DNA of 64,000 nt from Rhodanobacter sp. DHG33 (GTDB taxonomy: Bacteria > Pseudomonadota > Gammaproteobacteria > Xanthomonadales > Rhodanobacteraceae): assembly GCF_014843005.1 (NCBI RefSeq), contig NZ_JACYXM010000006.1, positions 380,757 to 444,756 on the forward strand, read 5' to 3'. The notes beneath the pieces were generated by a model. That model ran no database searches. It was not told the origin of the DNA and saw nothing but the letters and a program-made list of their open reading frames with translations. The position numbers and the translations under genes were made by a program. Positions 42,560 to 52,390 of the stretch are shown here, one piece after another (position 1 is the first letter of the stretch; the number at the start of each line of letters is the position of its first letter).

Positions 42560-44023
42560 ATGAATCTTTTCCTGTCGCGCCGGCAATTCACCAAGGCTGT
42601 CGGCGGACTCGTGGCGGCATGCGCCGTTCCGCTGGCGCCGAAAACGGCAGCTGCGGCCGTAGGTTCGCCGGGCGCCGCGACGGCACGGCGCGCTTTTTCC
42701 AAGGGTTTCGTATGGGGTACCGCCACCGCGGCCTACCAGGTGGAAGGCGCGGTCAGGGCCGACGGACGCGGCGAGTCGATCTGGGACGCGTATGTGCATG
42801 CGCCAGGACGGATCGCCGATGGCAGCAACGCCGACGTGGCCGACGACGACTACCACCGCTATCCCGAAGACATCGCGCTGATGCGCGGTCTGGGCGTGGG
42901 TGCGTACCGCTTCTCGGTGGCGTGGCCGCGCATTTTTCCCGACGGCACGGGCAAGCCGAACGCCAAGGGCGTGGATTTCTACAAGCGGCTGGTCGATGCC
43001 CTGCATGCAGCGAACATCGAGCCGTATTGCACGCTGTACCACTGGGATCTCCCCGAGGCGCTGCAGCGCAAGGGCGGCTGGCAGTACCGCGACACCGCCA
43101 AGGCTTTCGCCGACTACGCCGGCTACATGGCCGGCCAGCTGGACGGTCGCGTGCGGCACTTCATGACGATGAACGAAATCAGCACCTTCATCGGCAACGG
43201 CTACGGCAGCACGGCGATGGCGCCGGGACTGGGACTGAAAGGGCAGCCCTTGCAGCAGGCGCGGCACCACGCCTTGCTGGGCCACGGACTGGCCGTGCAG
43301 GCGATACGCGCGACGACCAGTGCGAAGACGCGGGTGGGTTCGGCCGAAGGCATCGACGCGCCGATGCCGGCCTTCGACGCGCCCGAGCACGTGGCTGCCG
43401 CGCGCAAGGCCGCGGTGGAGGAGAACGCCGGCTACCTCACCGCCATGCACACCGGCCGCTACACCGACCTGTACCTCAAGACGCTGGGCGCGGACGCGCC
43501 GAAGTTCACGCCCGAGGACATGCGCATCATCGGCAGCAAGACCGACTTCCAGGGCCTCAACATCTACACCGGCAACTACTACATCGCCGCCGACAACGAG
43601 CGCGGCTACGAAGCCGTGCCATATCCCGGGTCGTACCCGCGCATGCAGAGCAGCTGGATCCAGTTCGCGCCGGATGCGCTGTACTGGGGGCCCAAGCTGA
43701 TGGCCGAAGCGCTGGGCATCGGCGACATCTACATCACCGAGAACGGCACCTCCAGCACGGCGGCGCCGGATGCCGAAGGGCGCGTGCTGGACGTCGACCG
43801 CGTGATGTTCCTGCGGCAATACCTCGGCGAGCTGCAGTGCGGGATCGCCGATGGCGCGCCGGTGCGCGGGTACTTCCTGTGGAGCCTGCTCGACAACTTC
43901 GAATGGAGCCGCGGCTATTCCGAGCGCTTCGGCATCACCTGGGTCGATTTCGCTACGCAGAAGCGCACGCCCAAGCTCAGCTCGCAGTTCTACCGCGAGG
44001 TGATCGCGCGCAACGCCCTATGA
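42560..44023 (+). CDS. GH1 beta-glucosidase/beta-galactosidase family enzyme
   Basis: The 487-residue enzyme has a twin-arginine signal (SRRQFTKAVGG) and a GH1 barrel. FVWGTATAAYQVEG is the N-terminal signature, acid/base Glu206 is in MTMNEIST, and nucleophile Glu394 is in YITENGTSS. It would act in the periplasm on beta-linked glucosyl, galactosyl or fucosyl ends; the sequence does not decide which. It follows the phosphoesterase by 27 bases and its stop overlaps the upstream extension of the GH89 gene. Confidence 0.94.
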   Translation: MNLFLSRRQFTKAVGGLVAACAVPLAPKTAAAAVGSPGAATARRAFSKGFVWGTATAAYQVEGAVRADGRGESIWDAYVHAPGRIADGSNADVADDDYHRYPEDIALMRGLGVGAYRFSVAWPRIFPDGTGKPNAKGVDFYKRLVDALHAANIEPYCTLYHWDLPEALQRKGGWQYRDTAKAFADYAGYMAGQLDGRVRHFMTMNEISTFIGNGYGSTAMAPGLGLKGQPLQQARHHALLGHGLAVQAIRATTSAKTRVGSAEGIDAPMPAFDAPEHVAAARKAAVEENAGYLTAMHTGRYTDLYLKTLGADAPKFTPEDMRIIGSKTDFQGLNIYTGNYYIAADNERGYEAVPYPGSYPRMQSSWIQFAPDALYWGPKLMAEALGIGDIYITENGTSSTAAPDAEGRVLDVDRVMFLRQYLGELQCGIADGAPVRGYFLWSLLDNFEWSRGYSERFGITWVDFATQKRTPKLSSQFYREVIARNAL

Positions 44024-44040
44024 AGATATGGAGTGCAGGC

Positions 44041-46263
44041 ATGTTTGAAAACGCAGCGACAAAGGGCGTGCGGTCGCGTCGCCGCATAGCGGCGATGCTG
44101 GTGTGCGGATGGCTGGGCGCGTGGTCCTGCGGTGCGTTCGCCGCCGCACCGCCGCCGGCCTTCGACACGTCGCCCGCGCGTGCGGCCCTGCAGCGCCTGC
44201 TGCCGCGGGCGCAGACGCAGTTCGAACTCGTCGCCCTGGAGCGGGGGCAGGGCGCGGACCGTTTCGAGGTCCATGGCACGCCGGGGCACATCGTGGTGGC
44301 GGGCACCTCGCCCGCGGTCATCCTGACCGGCGTGGAGACGTACCTGGAGCGGGTGGCGCATGTCGGCATCGGCTGGCCCGGCGACAGCCTCTCCCGTTTG
44401 CCGGCCGCGTTGCCGGCCCCGGCGGCACCGATCGCCAGCCGCGCCGTGGTGCCGGACCGCTACGCGCTGAACGATACCGACGACGGCTACTCGAATGCCT
44501 ACCTCGACTGGCCGGCATGGGAGCACAAGATCGACCTGCTCGCGCTGCACGGCATCGACGAAGTGTTCATGCCGGTCGGCACGGAAGAGGTGTATCGCCG
44601 CACTTTCCGGGACTTCGGCTACAGCGATGCGCAGATCCGCGCGTGGATCCCCGCCACCGCGCATCAGCCCTGGTGGCTGCTGCAGAACATGTCGGGTTTC
44701 GGCGCGCCGGTGTCGCCGCAGCAGTACGCGCGGCGCGTGGCGCTGGCGCAGAAGATCGTGGCGCGCCTGCACGCGCTGGGCATGGCGCCGGTGTTCCCCG
44801 GCTACTTCGGCACGGTACCCGATGGTTTCGCAGCGAAGCATCCCGGTGCGGACGTGGTGCCGCAGGGCATGTGGGTGGGCTTCAAACGGCCGGACTGGCT
44901 GGACCCGCGCGACCCGCTCTACGCCAAGGTCGCCGCGGATTTCTACCGCCAGCAGCAGGCGCTGTTCGGCGACGGCACGATGTACAAGATGGACCTGCTG
45001 CACGAAGGCGGCCACGCCGGCAAGGTGCCGGTGGCCGACGCCGCGCGCGGCGTGATGGATGCGCTGCAGGCTGCGCATCCGGATGCGCGCTGGGTGATGC
45101 TCGGCTGGCAGCACAATCCGTTGCCGGCGGTGCTCGATGCGGTGGATCACGAGCATCTGCTGATCGTCGACGGCCTGTCGGACCGCTACGACGGGCTGGA
45201 CCGCGAGAAGGACTGGCACGGCGTGCCGTATACCTTCGGCAGCATCCCCAACTTCGGCGGCCACAGCACGCTGGGCGCGAATGCGGGCGTGTGGCTGAAG
45301 CGTTTCACTGCATGGCGCGACAAACCCGGCAGCAAGCTGCGCGGCATCGCCTGGATGCCCGAGGCCAGCGGCATCGACCCGGCGGCGTTCGCCCTATTCA
45401 CCGCACTGGCGTGGGAGCCCGTGCCACACGACGAGGCCGCCTGGTTCAAGGCCTATGCCGACAGCCGCTACGGCGGCATCGACGCGCATGCCGAGGCCGC
45501 ATGGCGCATTCTCGGCGAGACCGCCTATGCCATGCCGTCCAATGGTGATTCGGAGCCACAGGACAGCCTGTTCGGGGCGCGCCCTGAGCAGGACGTGTCC
45601 ACGGCGGCGAGCTGGTCGCCGAGGGTGATGCGTTACGACGCTGGGCATTTCGAGCAGGCCATCTGCGAACTGTTGCAGGTGGCGCCGGCCTTGCGCGGCA
45701 CCAGCGCCTATCGCCACGACGTCGTGGACGTAGCGCGGCAGACGCTGGCCAACCGCGCCCGCCTGCTGATGCCGCAGATCAAGGCGGCCTACGATGCGAA
45801 AGATACCGCGCGCCTGCATGCCCTCGATACCGCATGGTTGGACGACATGGCGCTGCTCGACCGCCTGCTCGCCAGCGATCCGGATTTCCTGCTCGGCAAC
45901 TGGCTCGCGCCGGCACAGGCGGCAGCGACCGACGATGCCGAAGCGGCGCAATTCGAATACGACCAGCGCACGCTCATCACCACCTGGGGCGGACGCCAGG
46001 GCGCCGACGAAGGCGGCTTGCACGACTACGCCAACCGCGAGCTGTCCGGTCTGGTGAGCGGCCTGTACGCGCCGCGCTGGCGGCGTTTCTTCGCATCGCT
46101 GGAACAGTCGCTGGCGACACGTAAGCCGCCAGCGAAGATCGACTGGTACGCGATGGAACACGCGTGGACGGTCTCGCGCACGAAGCAGCCGACCGCGCCG
46201 CAGGGTGATCCGTGGCAACTGGCCTCCGACGTGGCGCAACGACTCGGAGTCTGCAAGCCGTGA
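44041..46263 (+). CDS. GH89 alpha-N-acetylglucosaminidase
   Basis: The 740-residue protein resembles human NAGLU and Clostridium perfringens GH89. It has a signal peptide (to about residue 35), a small N-terminal domain, a barrel with LNDTDDGYSNAYLDW and a WLLQNMSGFG loop, catalytic Glu322 (MDLLHEGGH) and Glu441 (WMPEASGID), and an all-helical C-terminal domain. It removes terminal alpha-GlcNAc, known from heparan sulfate and gastric mucin. ATG 44041 is preferred for its GGAG; an ATG overlapping the GH1 stop at 44020 is the alternative. Confidence 0.93.
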   Translation: MFENAATKGVRSRRRIAAMLVCGWLGAWSCGAFAAAPPPAFDTSPARAALQRLLPRAQTQFELVALERGQGADRFEVHGTPGHIVVAGTSPAVILTGVETYLERVAHVGIGWPGDSLSRLPAALPAPAAPIASRAVVPDRYALNDTDDGYSNAYLDWPAWEHKIDLLALHGIDEVFMPVGTEEVYRRTFRDFGYSDAQIRAWIPATAHQPWWLLQNMSGFGAPVSPQQYARRVALAQKIVARLHALGMAPVFPGYFGTVPDGFAAKHPGADVVPQGMWVGFKRPDWLDPRDPLYAKVAADFYRQQQALFGDGTMYKMDLLHEGGHAGKVPVADAARGVMDALQAAHPDARWVMLGWQHNPLPAVLDAVDHEHLLIVDGLSDRYDGLDREKDWHGVPYTFGSIPNFGGHSTLGANAGVWLKRFTAWRDKPGSKLRGIAWMPEASGIDPAAFALFTALAWEPVPHDEAAWFKAYADSRYGGIDAHAEAAWRILGETAYAMPSNGDSEPQDSLFGARPEQDVSTAASWSPRVMRYDAGHFEQAICELLQVAPALRGTSAYRHDVVDVARQTLANRARLLMPQIKAAYDAKDTARLHALDTAWLDDMALLDRLLASDPDFLLGNWLAPAQAAATDDAEAAQFEYDQRTLITTWGGRQGADEGGLHDYANRELSGLVSGLYAPRWRRFFASLEQSLATRKPPAKIDWYAMEHAWTVSRTKQPTAPQGDPWQLASDVAQRLGVCKP

Positions 46264-46288
46264 AGCGGATGTCGAAAGAGGACATGTC

Positions 46289-48145
46289 ATGAATGCGTTT
46301 GTGTCATCCACCCGCTTGCTCTGGACGCTCGCGGCGTTGCTGCTGTTGCCCTTCGCATCCTCTGCGCAAACCCTGCATGTCGCGCCCACGGGTTCGGCCA
46401 GTGGCGCATGCGACGCGTCGTCGCCCTGCACGTTGCAGTCCGCACAGGCGAAGGTTCGTACATTGCGTACCCAGCGGGGCCACGACGACATCACCGTGCA
46501 ATTGCAGGACGGCACCTACCGTCTGCAGCAACCGCTGCAGTTCGACGCAGCGGACAGCGGCACGAAAGGCCACCCCGTGCGCTGGCAGGCTGCGCCTGGA
46601 GCGCATCCGGTGCTGTCCGGTGCCCAACTCGTGCAGGGCACGCGCGAGGGCGCCTTGTGGCGTTTCGCCTTACCGGCGGGAGATGCTCCGTCTAGCGCCT
46701 ATGTCGACGGCCAGCGCCGCTGGCCGACACGCACCGCCGCTTGCCCGCACTGCGTGGTGGATGCCAAGGGCCTGTCGAACGTGCCGCCTCCGATCCTGCA
46801 CGCATTGCAGGTGGGCTCGCTGGCGGTGATGCACGAACGCTGGCGCGACTTCCGCTGCAGCGTGGTCGCATTGGGTCGGGATCGCGTCGACCTTGCGCAG
46901 CCGTGCTGGCACAACGTCACGCTGGACTCCGCCAAGAACGGTTGGTCGGTGGCCAGCCCGGTGGGCAAGTACTACGCCGGCGTGGACTGGTTCGAGAACC
47001 TTGCCGGCGATCCTTCCACGCCTGGCAGCTATACGGTGGACACGGCGCAACGCCTACTGCGCTATCGGCCATCGCCCGAAGAGGCTGCGCGCGCACCGTC
47101 CATCGAACTGCCCGTGCTCGAACAGCTCCTGGTATTGAAAGGCACCCTCAAGGCGCCGGTGCACGACCTGGTGTTCAGCGGCATCGCCTTCGCCGGCACC
47201 GAATGGCGCAAGCCGGAGTCCGGCGATGGCTACGTGCCCCTGCAGGCCGGCTACCTGGTGGACGGCCACAGCCGTATTGCGCTGCCCGACAATGGCGAGG
47301 GCATGACGCGCATAGGCAGCGCCGTCGACGTGGAGGCGGGACGCGACATCGTGTTCGACCGCGACAGCTTCCGGCAGCTCGCGGCAGCGGGCATCGCCCT
47401 GGCGGGCGGTACGCACGGTACGGCGGTGACGAACTCGCGCTTCACCGACATCGGCGGCGGCGCGGTGTTCGCCGGGGATACGGAAGGGCATCCCGCCGAT
47501 CCGGCCAGCAAGTCGTCGGACATGGTGATCGACGACAACCGCATCGACCACGTGGCGCTGGCCTACCGCGACAACGTGGCGATCATGGCCGGCTTCGTGA
47601 ACGGCCTGGAGATCGCGCACAACACCATCGGCGACCTGCCGTACAGCGGCATCTCGGTGGGCTGGGGCTGGGATTACGAAGGCGATGCGCCGGTGGAATC
47701 GGCCATCCACATCGTGGCGAACCGCATCGAGCGGGTGATGCTGCAGCTGGCCGACGGCGGCGCGATCTACACGCAGGCGCAGTCGACCCCCGACACTTCA
47801 TGCGTGCTGCGCAACGCCATCGACATGCGCCGCAGCGGCGAAGGCAATGGCGTCTACCTCGACGAACACAGCACGTATTTCGACGTGGAGCACAACGTGG
47901 TGCTGGGCTCCTGGGTGAGCGCGTGGGCATCGTGGAGCGGCCACCTGCGCATCGTGGACAACTGGACCGACGATACGGGCAAGCCGCACAACGCGGGGCC
48001 GACCAAGGTGTGGGCGCCCAATTTCACGGGTCTGAAAACCTTGCCTGCCGCCGCCCTGGCCGTGCAGCGGGCTGCCGGCGTGCGGGATGGCCAGCCCGAA
48101 CCGGGGTTGCCCATCCGCGTGCCGACAGCCTGTCCGAAGCAGTAG
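46289..48145 (+). CDS. Exported right-handed beta-helix protein, candidate GH141-like
   Basis: The 618-residue product has a signal peptide ending near SSAQ (residue 27). Next is the typical opening of polysaccharide-acting beta-helix proteins, LHVAPTGSASGAC, LQSAQAKVRTLR and QLQDGTYRLQQPLQF. Parallel-helix rungs occupy the second half (NSRFTDIGGGAVF, IAHNTIGDLPYSGISVG). GH141 (fucosidase/xylanase) members share this domain order; GH110 and lyase-type helices are alternatives. No family catalytic residue can be fixed by eye. It is in the GH79-GH35 run, 25 bases after GH89. Confidence 0.75.
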   Translation: MNAFVSSTRLLWTLAALLLLPFASSAQTLHVAPTGSASGACDASSPCTLQSAQAKVRTLRTQRGHDDITVQLQDGTYRLQQPLQFDAADSGTKGHPVRWQAAPGAHPVLSGAQLVQGTREGALWRFALPAGDAPSSAYVDGQRRWPTRTAACPHCVVDAKGLSNVPPPILHALQVGSLAVMHERWRDFRCSVVALGRDRVDLAQPCWHNVTLDSAKNGWSVASPVGKYYAGVDWFENLAGDPSTPGSYTVDTAQRLLRYRPSPEEAARAPSIELPVLEQLLVLKGTLKAPVHDLVFSGIAFAGTEWRKPESGDGYVPLQAGYLVDGHSRIALPDNGEGMTRIGSAVDVEAGRDIVFDRDSFRQLAAAGIALAGGTHGTAVTNSRFTDIGGGAVFAGDTEGHPADPASKSSDMVIDDNRIDHVALAYRDNVAIMAGFVNGLEIAHNTIGDLPYSGISVGWGWDYEGDAPVESAIHIVANRIERVMLQLADGGAIYTQAQSTPDTSCVLRNAIDMRRSGEGNGVYLDEHSTYFDVEHNVVLGSWVSAWASWSGHLRIVDNWTDDTGKPHNAGPTKVWAPNFTGLKTLPAAALAVQRAAGVRDGQPEPGLPIRVPTACPKQ

Positions 48146-48155
48146 GAGAAGATCG

Positions 48156-50024
48156 ATGCAACGCAGGCAGTTCCTGAAACTCGGCGCGCTGGGTGTGGCC
48201 GGCTCCTTGGCCGCGGATTTCCGCCTGCATGCCGACGGCCTGCCGTTGCAAGGCGAGCCCGTGCCGCGACCCGACGGCAAGGCGCACCGTTTCAGTTTCG
48301 GCAGGCGGCAGTTCCTGCTCGACGGAAAACCCTTCCAGATCATGAGCGGCGAGATGCACCCGATCCGCATCCCGCCGGAGTACTGGCGGCAGCGCATCCG
48401 CATGGCGAAGGCGATGGGCCTCAACACCGTCAGCCTGTACCTGATGTGGAACGCCTACGAATCCGAGCCCGGCGTGTTCGACATGACGAGCGGCGCGCGC
48501 GACTTCGTGCGCTTCATCCGCCTGTGCGCGGAGGAGGGCATGTGGGTATACCTGCGCCCCGGCCCCTTCGTCGCCGCCGAATGGGATTTCGGCGGATTGC
48601 CGCCGTATCTGCTGCGCGATCCGAGCATCGTTGTGCGCACCAAGGACGACGCGCGCTACATGGCGGCGGTGCGCCGCTATTTCGACCACGTCGCGCCGCG
48701 CATCGCGCCGTTGATGGTGGCGAACGGCGGCCCGATCCTGATGCTGCAGATCGAGAACGAGTACGCCTCGTACGGACGCGACCTGGGCTATCTCGAAGCG
48801 CTGCGCCAGCTGTGGCTGGAGCGCGGCATCGAAGGACCGTTCTCGATTTCCGATGGACTCAGCCAGATCCAGTCCACGCACACCTATCTGCCGGGCGCGG
48901 CCTTGGGTCTGGACGGCGACACCGATTTCGACGCGGCGCAGGCGATCGCCGGCGATCATCCGGTGTGGATGGGCGAGGGCTATCCCGGTTGGCTTTCCGA
49001 CTGGGGCGATGCGGATTTCCAGAAGGACACCTTCGAGCCGACGTTGAAGCAACTGCTGGCCACGGGACGATCGTTCAACCTCTACGTGGTGCATGGCGGC
49101 ACCAACTTCGGCCTCACCTCCAGCGGCGGCTCGCGCATGGACGGCAGCGATTTCTCGTCGGTGACGACGAGCTACGACTACGCGGCGCCGATCAACGAGC
49201 ACGGTGCACCCACGCCGGCCTATCACCGCTTTCGTGGACTGATCGCGCAACACCTGCACCGCAGCCTGCCCGAAGTACCCGCAACGCCACCCATCGCGGG
49301 CTTCGATACTGCGGTGGCGGAGCCGGTGGCCTCGTTGTGGGATCTGCTGCCGTCGCCACGGAAAGTGCGCGAGCCGCGTTCCAACGAAGAGCTGTTCGGC
49401 CAGAACCAGGGCATGGTGCTCTATCGCAAACGCGTGCGCGGTCGTGAGCTGCAACTCGCCGGCGTGCACGACTACGCCACGGTGTTCGCCGACGGACACT
49501 ACGTGGACTATGTCTCGCGGATCGATAAGCCTAGCCTGCACACCTCGGGCAGATTCGCGCTGGACGATGGCAACGAGCGCACGCTCGACGTGCTGATCGA
49601 CAGCTTCGGCCACATCGGCTTCGCGCAGCAGCGCGGCGACCGCAAAGGACTGGTCGGCAGCGCACAGTTGGACGGCCATGCATTGCTGGACTGGGACGTA
49701 TACAGCCTGCCGGTGGACGACGCGTTGCTGCAGCGCGCGCGCAATGCACCGGCCCCCTCGGCGCCCGATCGGCCCGGCCTGTTCTTCCGCGCCGAAGTCG
49801 TGCGCGACGTCGAAGCCGATGCATATGTAGATATGAGCGCGTGGTGCAAGGGCTACCTGTGGGTCAACGGCCACCTGCTCGGGCGCTACTGGAACCTCGG
49901 TCCGCAGCAGCGGCTGTATTGCCCGGCGCCATGGTGGCGCAAGGGCGTCAACGAGATCCTGGTACTGGATTTCCATCGCACGCACGGTGCGCCGATCGCC
50001 GGCGCCACCAGTCTGCATGCTTGA
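48156..50024 (+). CDS. GH35 beta-galactosidase (copy 1)
   Basis: The 622-residue enzyme has a Tat-type start (QRRQFLKLG). The GH35 barrel carries MSGEMHPIRIPPEYW, acid/base Glu202 in QIENEYASYG and nucleophile Glu274 in WMGEGYPGW. C-terminal beta-domains end in a jelly-roll with YLWVNGHLLGRYW. It would release terminal beta-galactose. TAGGAGA precedes the ATG at good spacing. It ends the long rightward run, 15 bases before the convergent DUF5703 gene. A paralogue is at 57267-59129. Confidence 0.95.
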   Translation: MQRRQFLKLGALGVAGSLAADFRLHADGLPLQGEPVPRPDGKAHRFSFGRRQFLLDGKPFQIMSGEMHPIRIPPEYWRQRIRMAKAMGLNTVSLYLMWNAYESEPGVFDMTSGARDFVRFIRLCAEEGMWVYLRPGPFVAAEWDFGGLPPYLLRDPSIVVRTKDDARYMAAVRRYFDHVAPRIAPLMVANGGPILMLQIENEYASYGRDLGYLEALRQLWLERGIEGPFSISDGLSQIQSTHTYLPGAALGLDGDTDFDAAQAIAGDHPVWMGEGYPGWLSDWGDADFQKDTFEPTLKQLLATGRSFNLYVVHGGTNFGLTSSGGSRMDGSDFSSVTTSYDYAAPINEHGAPTPAYHRFRGLIAQHLHRSLPEVPATPPIAGFDTAVAEPVASLWDLLPSPRKVREPRSNEELFGQNQGMVLYRKRVRGRELQLAGVHDYATVFADGHYVDYVSRIDKPSLHTSGRFALDDGNERTLDVLIDSFGHIGFAQQRGDRKGLVGSAQLDGHALLDWDVYSLPVDDALLQRARNAPAPSAPDRPGLFFRAEVVRDVEADAYVDMSAWCKGYLWVNGHLLGRYWNLGPQQRLYCPAPWWRKGVNEILVLDFHRTHGAPIAGATSLHA

Positions 50025-50039
50025 AGCGCACATAGGACC

Positions 50040-52376
50040 TCAGGGCAGGCCGATATGCCGCGTGTCCAAGGTTTTCGGCTGGCTGGCGGCCGTTCCGTCG
50101 ATGACTGCATAGCGCAGTTTCGCACTGGGTTGGGCGACGCGCTGGACCAGATAGGCCTTGCCAGCCTGCATGTCGAAGCGGAGCACATCGTGGCCATCGG
50201 CAAGGGCAATGCGGTTGCCGCTGCCTGAGGCGACAGCCTCCACGGCTTGTCCGGGCCACGGATTGCGCACCGCGATGTTGCCGTCGGCGCCGGCCTCGAT
50301 CACCACGGTGTCTGGCACGCCATCACGGATCTGTACATCGACCTTGCCGCGATGCTGGATGTGGACCGTGGCGTCCGCATTCCAGCCCTTCGGCCACGCG
50401 GGCGCGATGCTGAGCAGGCCGTGATGCTCCTGCACCAGTGCATCCTGCAGCGTGGCGGCGACCACGCCGATCTGTTCGACGTAGAACTCGTCTCCGGTGA
50501 ATTTGGCGAATCCGGAGGGGTATTGCTGGTATTTGCCGGTGAGCGTGAGCAAGGCGTTTTTCATCTCGTCGGCCAAGCCGAGGTGCGCGGCCTGCAGCGG
50601 GTCGTAGCTCCAGTCGTTCTCGAACTTGTTCGGACGCTGCATATACGTCCGCACGCCGAGCGCGTGCTGCGGCCCGCTGTCGCCGATCAGCGCGTAGGGC
50701 CAGACGGGTTCGAGGCCGATGTTCTCGGTGTTCTGGATTTCCGCGCCGGCGTCGTAGGAGGGAGCGATCACGTCGCTGCCGCCGGATTTCTGCAGCGGCA
50801 ATGCAGGGATCTTTGGCAGCGCTTTCTGCAGCTCGGCGACCAGTGCGGCATCGGTATGCAGGAGGTTTGCCGCCTCGATGATGACGGGGAACACCGCCTT
50901 CATTGCCGCGATGTCCGTGGTGGGGTCGTGCACGTCCCACTGGGTCTCGTGCGCGTTGGAGGGGAAGGTATGCAGCAGGCCGTCCGCGCCCGGTTTGGCA
51001 TAGGCGAGCAGGAAGCGCGCCGAGGCGGCCATCACCGGATAGTTGGCGGCGAGGAAGGTGCGGTCCTGCGTGGCGAGGTACTGCCGCCAAATCCACAGCG
51101 ACACTTCGGCGCCGGTGCTCAGCGTGCGCGCGTTGTAGTACGGCGGCGACTTGGCGCTGCAGTTCACGCCGGGCTGCTTCAGCCAGTTCGCGTTCTCGTA
51201 GCCGCGGCCGTTGAAGCGCATGGTCTCCGGCACGCAGGCGCCGGGACGCCCGTCCATCTGCGCGCGCGTCCACGCTTCGATGTTGGCGAGGTTGCTGCGA
51301 TAGAGGTTGAAGTAGGGCGCGTTCAACTCGTACAGCCCGGCGCCGAGGTTGGCCGCGACCTGCATGCGCAGGTTCCAGTGCCAATAGGCGGAAGGCGCCC
51401 AGCGGTGCTGGTCGCGCGAGGAGGCGAACAGGTCGGCGATGCCGGCCTGCGATCCGGGCAGCGGGCCGCGGCTTTCGGCCGCGGTGGCATAGAGGTCGAT
51501 GGCGCGCAGGTTTTCCATGTACTCGGCGCTGCCGTCGGGAGAGCCCAGCTTCATCAGGCCGGCGCGTTGCCAGAACGCATGCCACCAGTCGCGATGCACG
51601 GCGTCGGGGATCTTCTCGGCGGAGGCGAGGAGTCGTTGCGCGCGCTGCATGGCGTCGCCGCCTTTCCACTCCGGTGCCCCCACAAGTATGCGGAACGAAC
51701 CATCCGCCGCGGGTTTGAACGACAGCGTCACTGCTTGCGGTCCTTGCACCTGTACGTGCACGTCACGGGCCTGTGCCGTGATGGCGGCCAGCGAGCCGAA
51801 GGTCTGGCCTGAAGCGCCGGCTTCGCCTTCGTCCCGCCACGTTTCGGCAAGCGCGGCTACGTTCTGCTGCGCGATGGCCTGCGGCTTGCGCGGTTGCCAC
51901 AGGTGTAACAGCACAGACTGCCGTACATCCGGATCGGCGCCGCGCACCTCGATCACCGCGACATCCGTATCGGGTTGCACGTAGACCGTGGCCTGCATGC
52001 CTGCGCCGCTTTCGTGGAATTCGCCATCGTGGAGGTCGAACCGCCCTGCGTAGTCGGGAGCTTCGACCAGGCGCTTGAGACCGGGCACGACCAACTGACC
52101 CGGCGACAGGCGTCCCGGCAACGTGTCCGCGCGGTTGAGCTGCAGGGTCAGGCCATCCTCCGACCACGCGGCGAGGCCCAGGCGACCATTGCCCAGCGGC
52201 ATCGACTCATCGGCGCGCAGGTTCGCGTGTTTGAGCACGATGTCGGAGCGGCTCACCACTCCGCCGACATCCGCGTTGAAGCGCTGGTCATGCCACGCGG
52301 TCGTGGTGTCGGCGGCCTGGCATACGGAGCCGAGGCTGGCGGCGAGAGCAAGTGCGGCGAGTGCGATGCGGGTCAT
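50040..52376 (-). CDS. Exported DUF5703/GH95-like glycosidase
   Basis: The 778-residue protein has a signal peptide (to about VCQA, residue 21). An N-terminal beta-domain follows (FNADVGGVVSRSDIVL, ADESMPLGNGRLGLAAWSEDG, typical of DUF5703 and GH95 sandwiches), then an (alpha/alpha)6 barrel with YWHWNLRMQVAANLGAGLYE, HETQWDVHDPTTDI and NTENIGLEPVWPY, and a C-terminal beta-sheet. GH95 enzymes are alpha-L-fucosidases or alpha-L-galactosidases, so a deoxy- or L-sugar cap is a fair guess. It is the last gene of the leftward GH105 group, 14 bases past the FtsX permease. Confidence 0.78.
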   Translation of the reverse strand: MTRIALAALALAASLGSVCQAADTTTAWHDQRFNADVGGVVSRSDIVLKHANLRADESMPLGNGRLGLAAWSEDGLTLQLNRADTLPGRLSPGQLVVPGLKRLVEAPDYAGRFDLHDGEFHESGAGMQATVYVQPDTDVAVIEVRGADPDVRQSVLLHLWQPRKPQAIAQQNVAALAETWRDEGEAGASGQTFGSLAAITAQARDVHVQVQGPQAVTLSFKPAADGSFRILVGAPEWKGGDAMQRAQRLLASAEKIPDAVHRDWWHAFWQRAGLMKLGSPDGSAEYMENLRAIDLYATAAESRGPLPGSQAGIADLFASSRDQHRWAPSAYWHWNLRMQVAANLGAGLYELNAPYFNLYRSNLANIEAWTRAQMDGRPGACVPETMRFNGRGYENANWLKQPGVNCSAKSPPYYNARTLSTGAEVSLWIWRQYLATQDRTFLAANYPVMAASARFLLAYAKPGADGLLHTFPSNAHETQWDVHDPTTDIAAMKAVFPVIIEAANLLHTDAALVAELQKALPKIPALPLQKSGGSDVIAPSYDAGAEIQNTENIGLEPVWPYALIGDSGPQHALGVRTYMQRPNKFENDWSYDPLQAAHLGLADEMKNALLTLTGKYQQYPSGFAKFTGDEFYVEQIGVVAATLQDALVQEHHGLLSIAPAWPKGWNADATVHIQHRGKVDVQIRDGVPDTVVIEAGADGNIAVRNPWPGQAVEAVASGSGNRIALADGHDVLRFDMQAGKAYLVQRVAQPSAKLRYAVIDGTAASQPKTLDTRHIGLP

Positions 52377-52390
52377 CACGGGTTCCGGTT

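Noticed and set aside
39740-43819. 1359-codon minus-strand frame opposite GH29, the phosphoesterase and GH1
   Set aside because: Antisense shadow; the three plus-strand genes have SDs, signal peptides and catalytic motifs.
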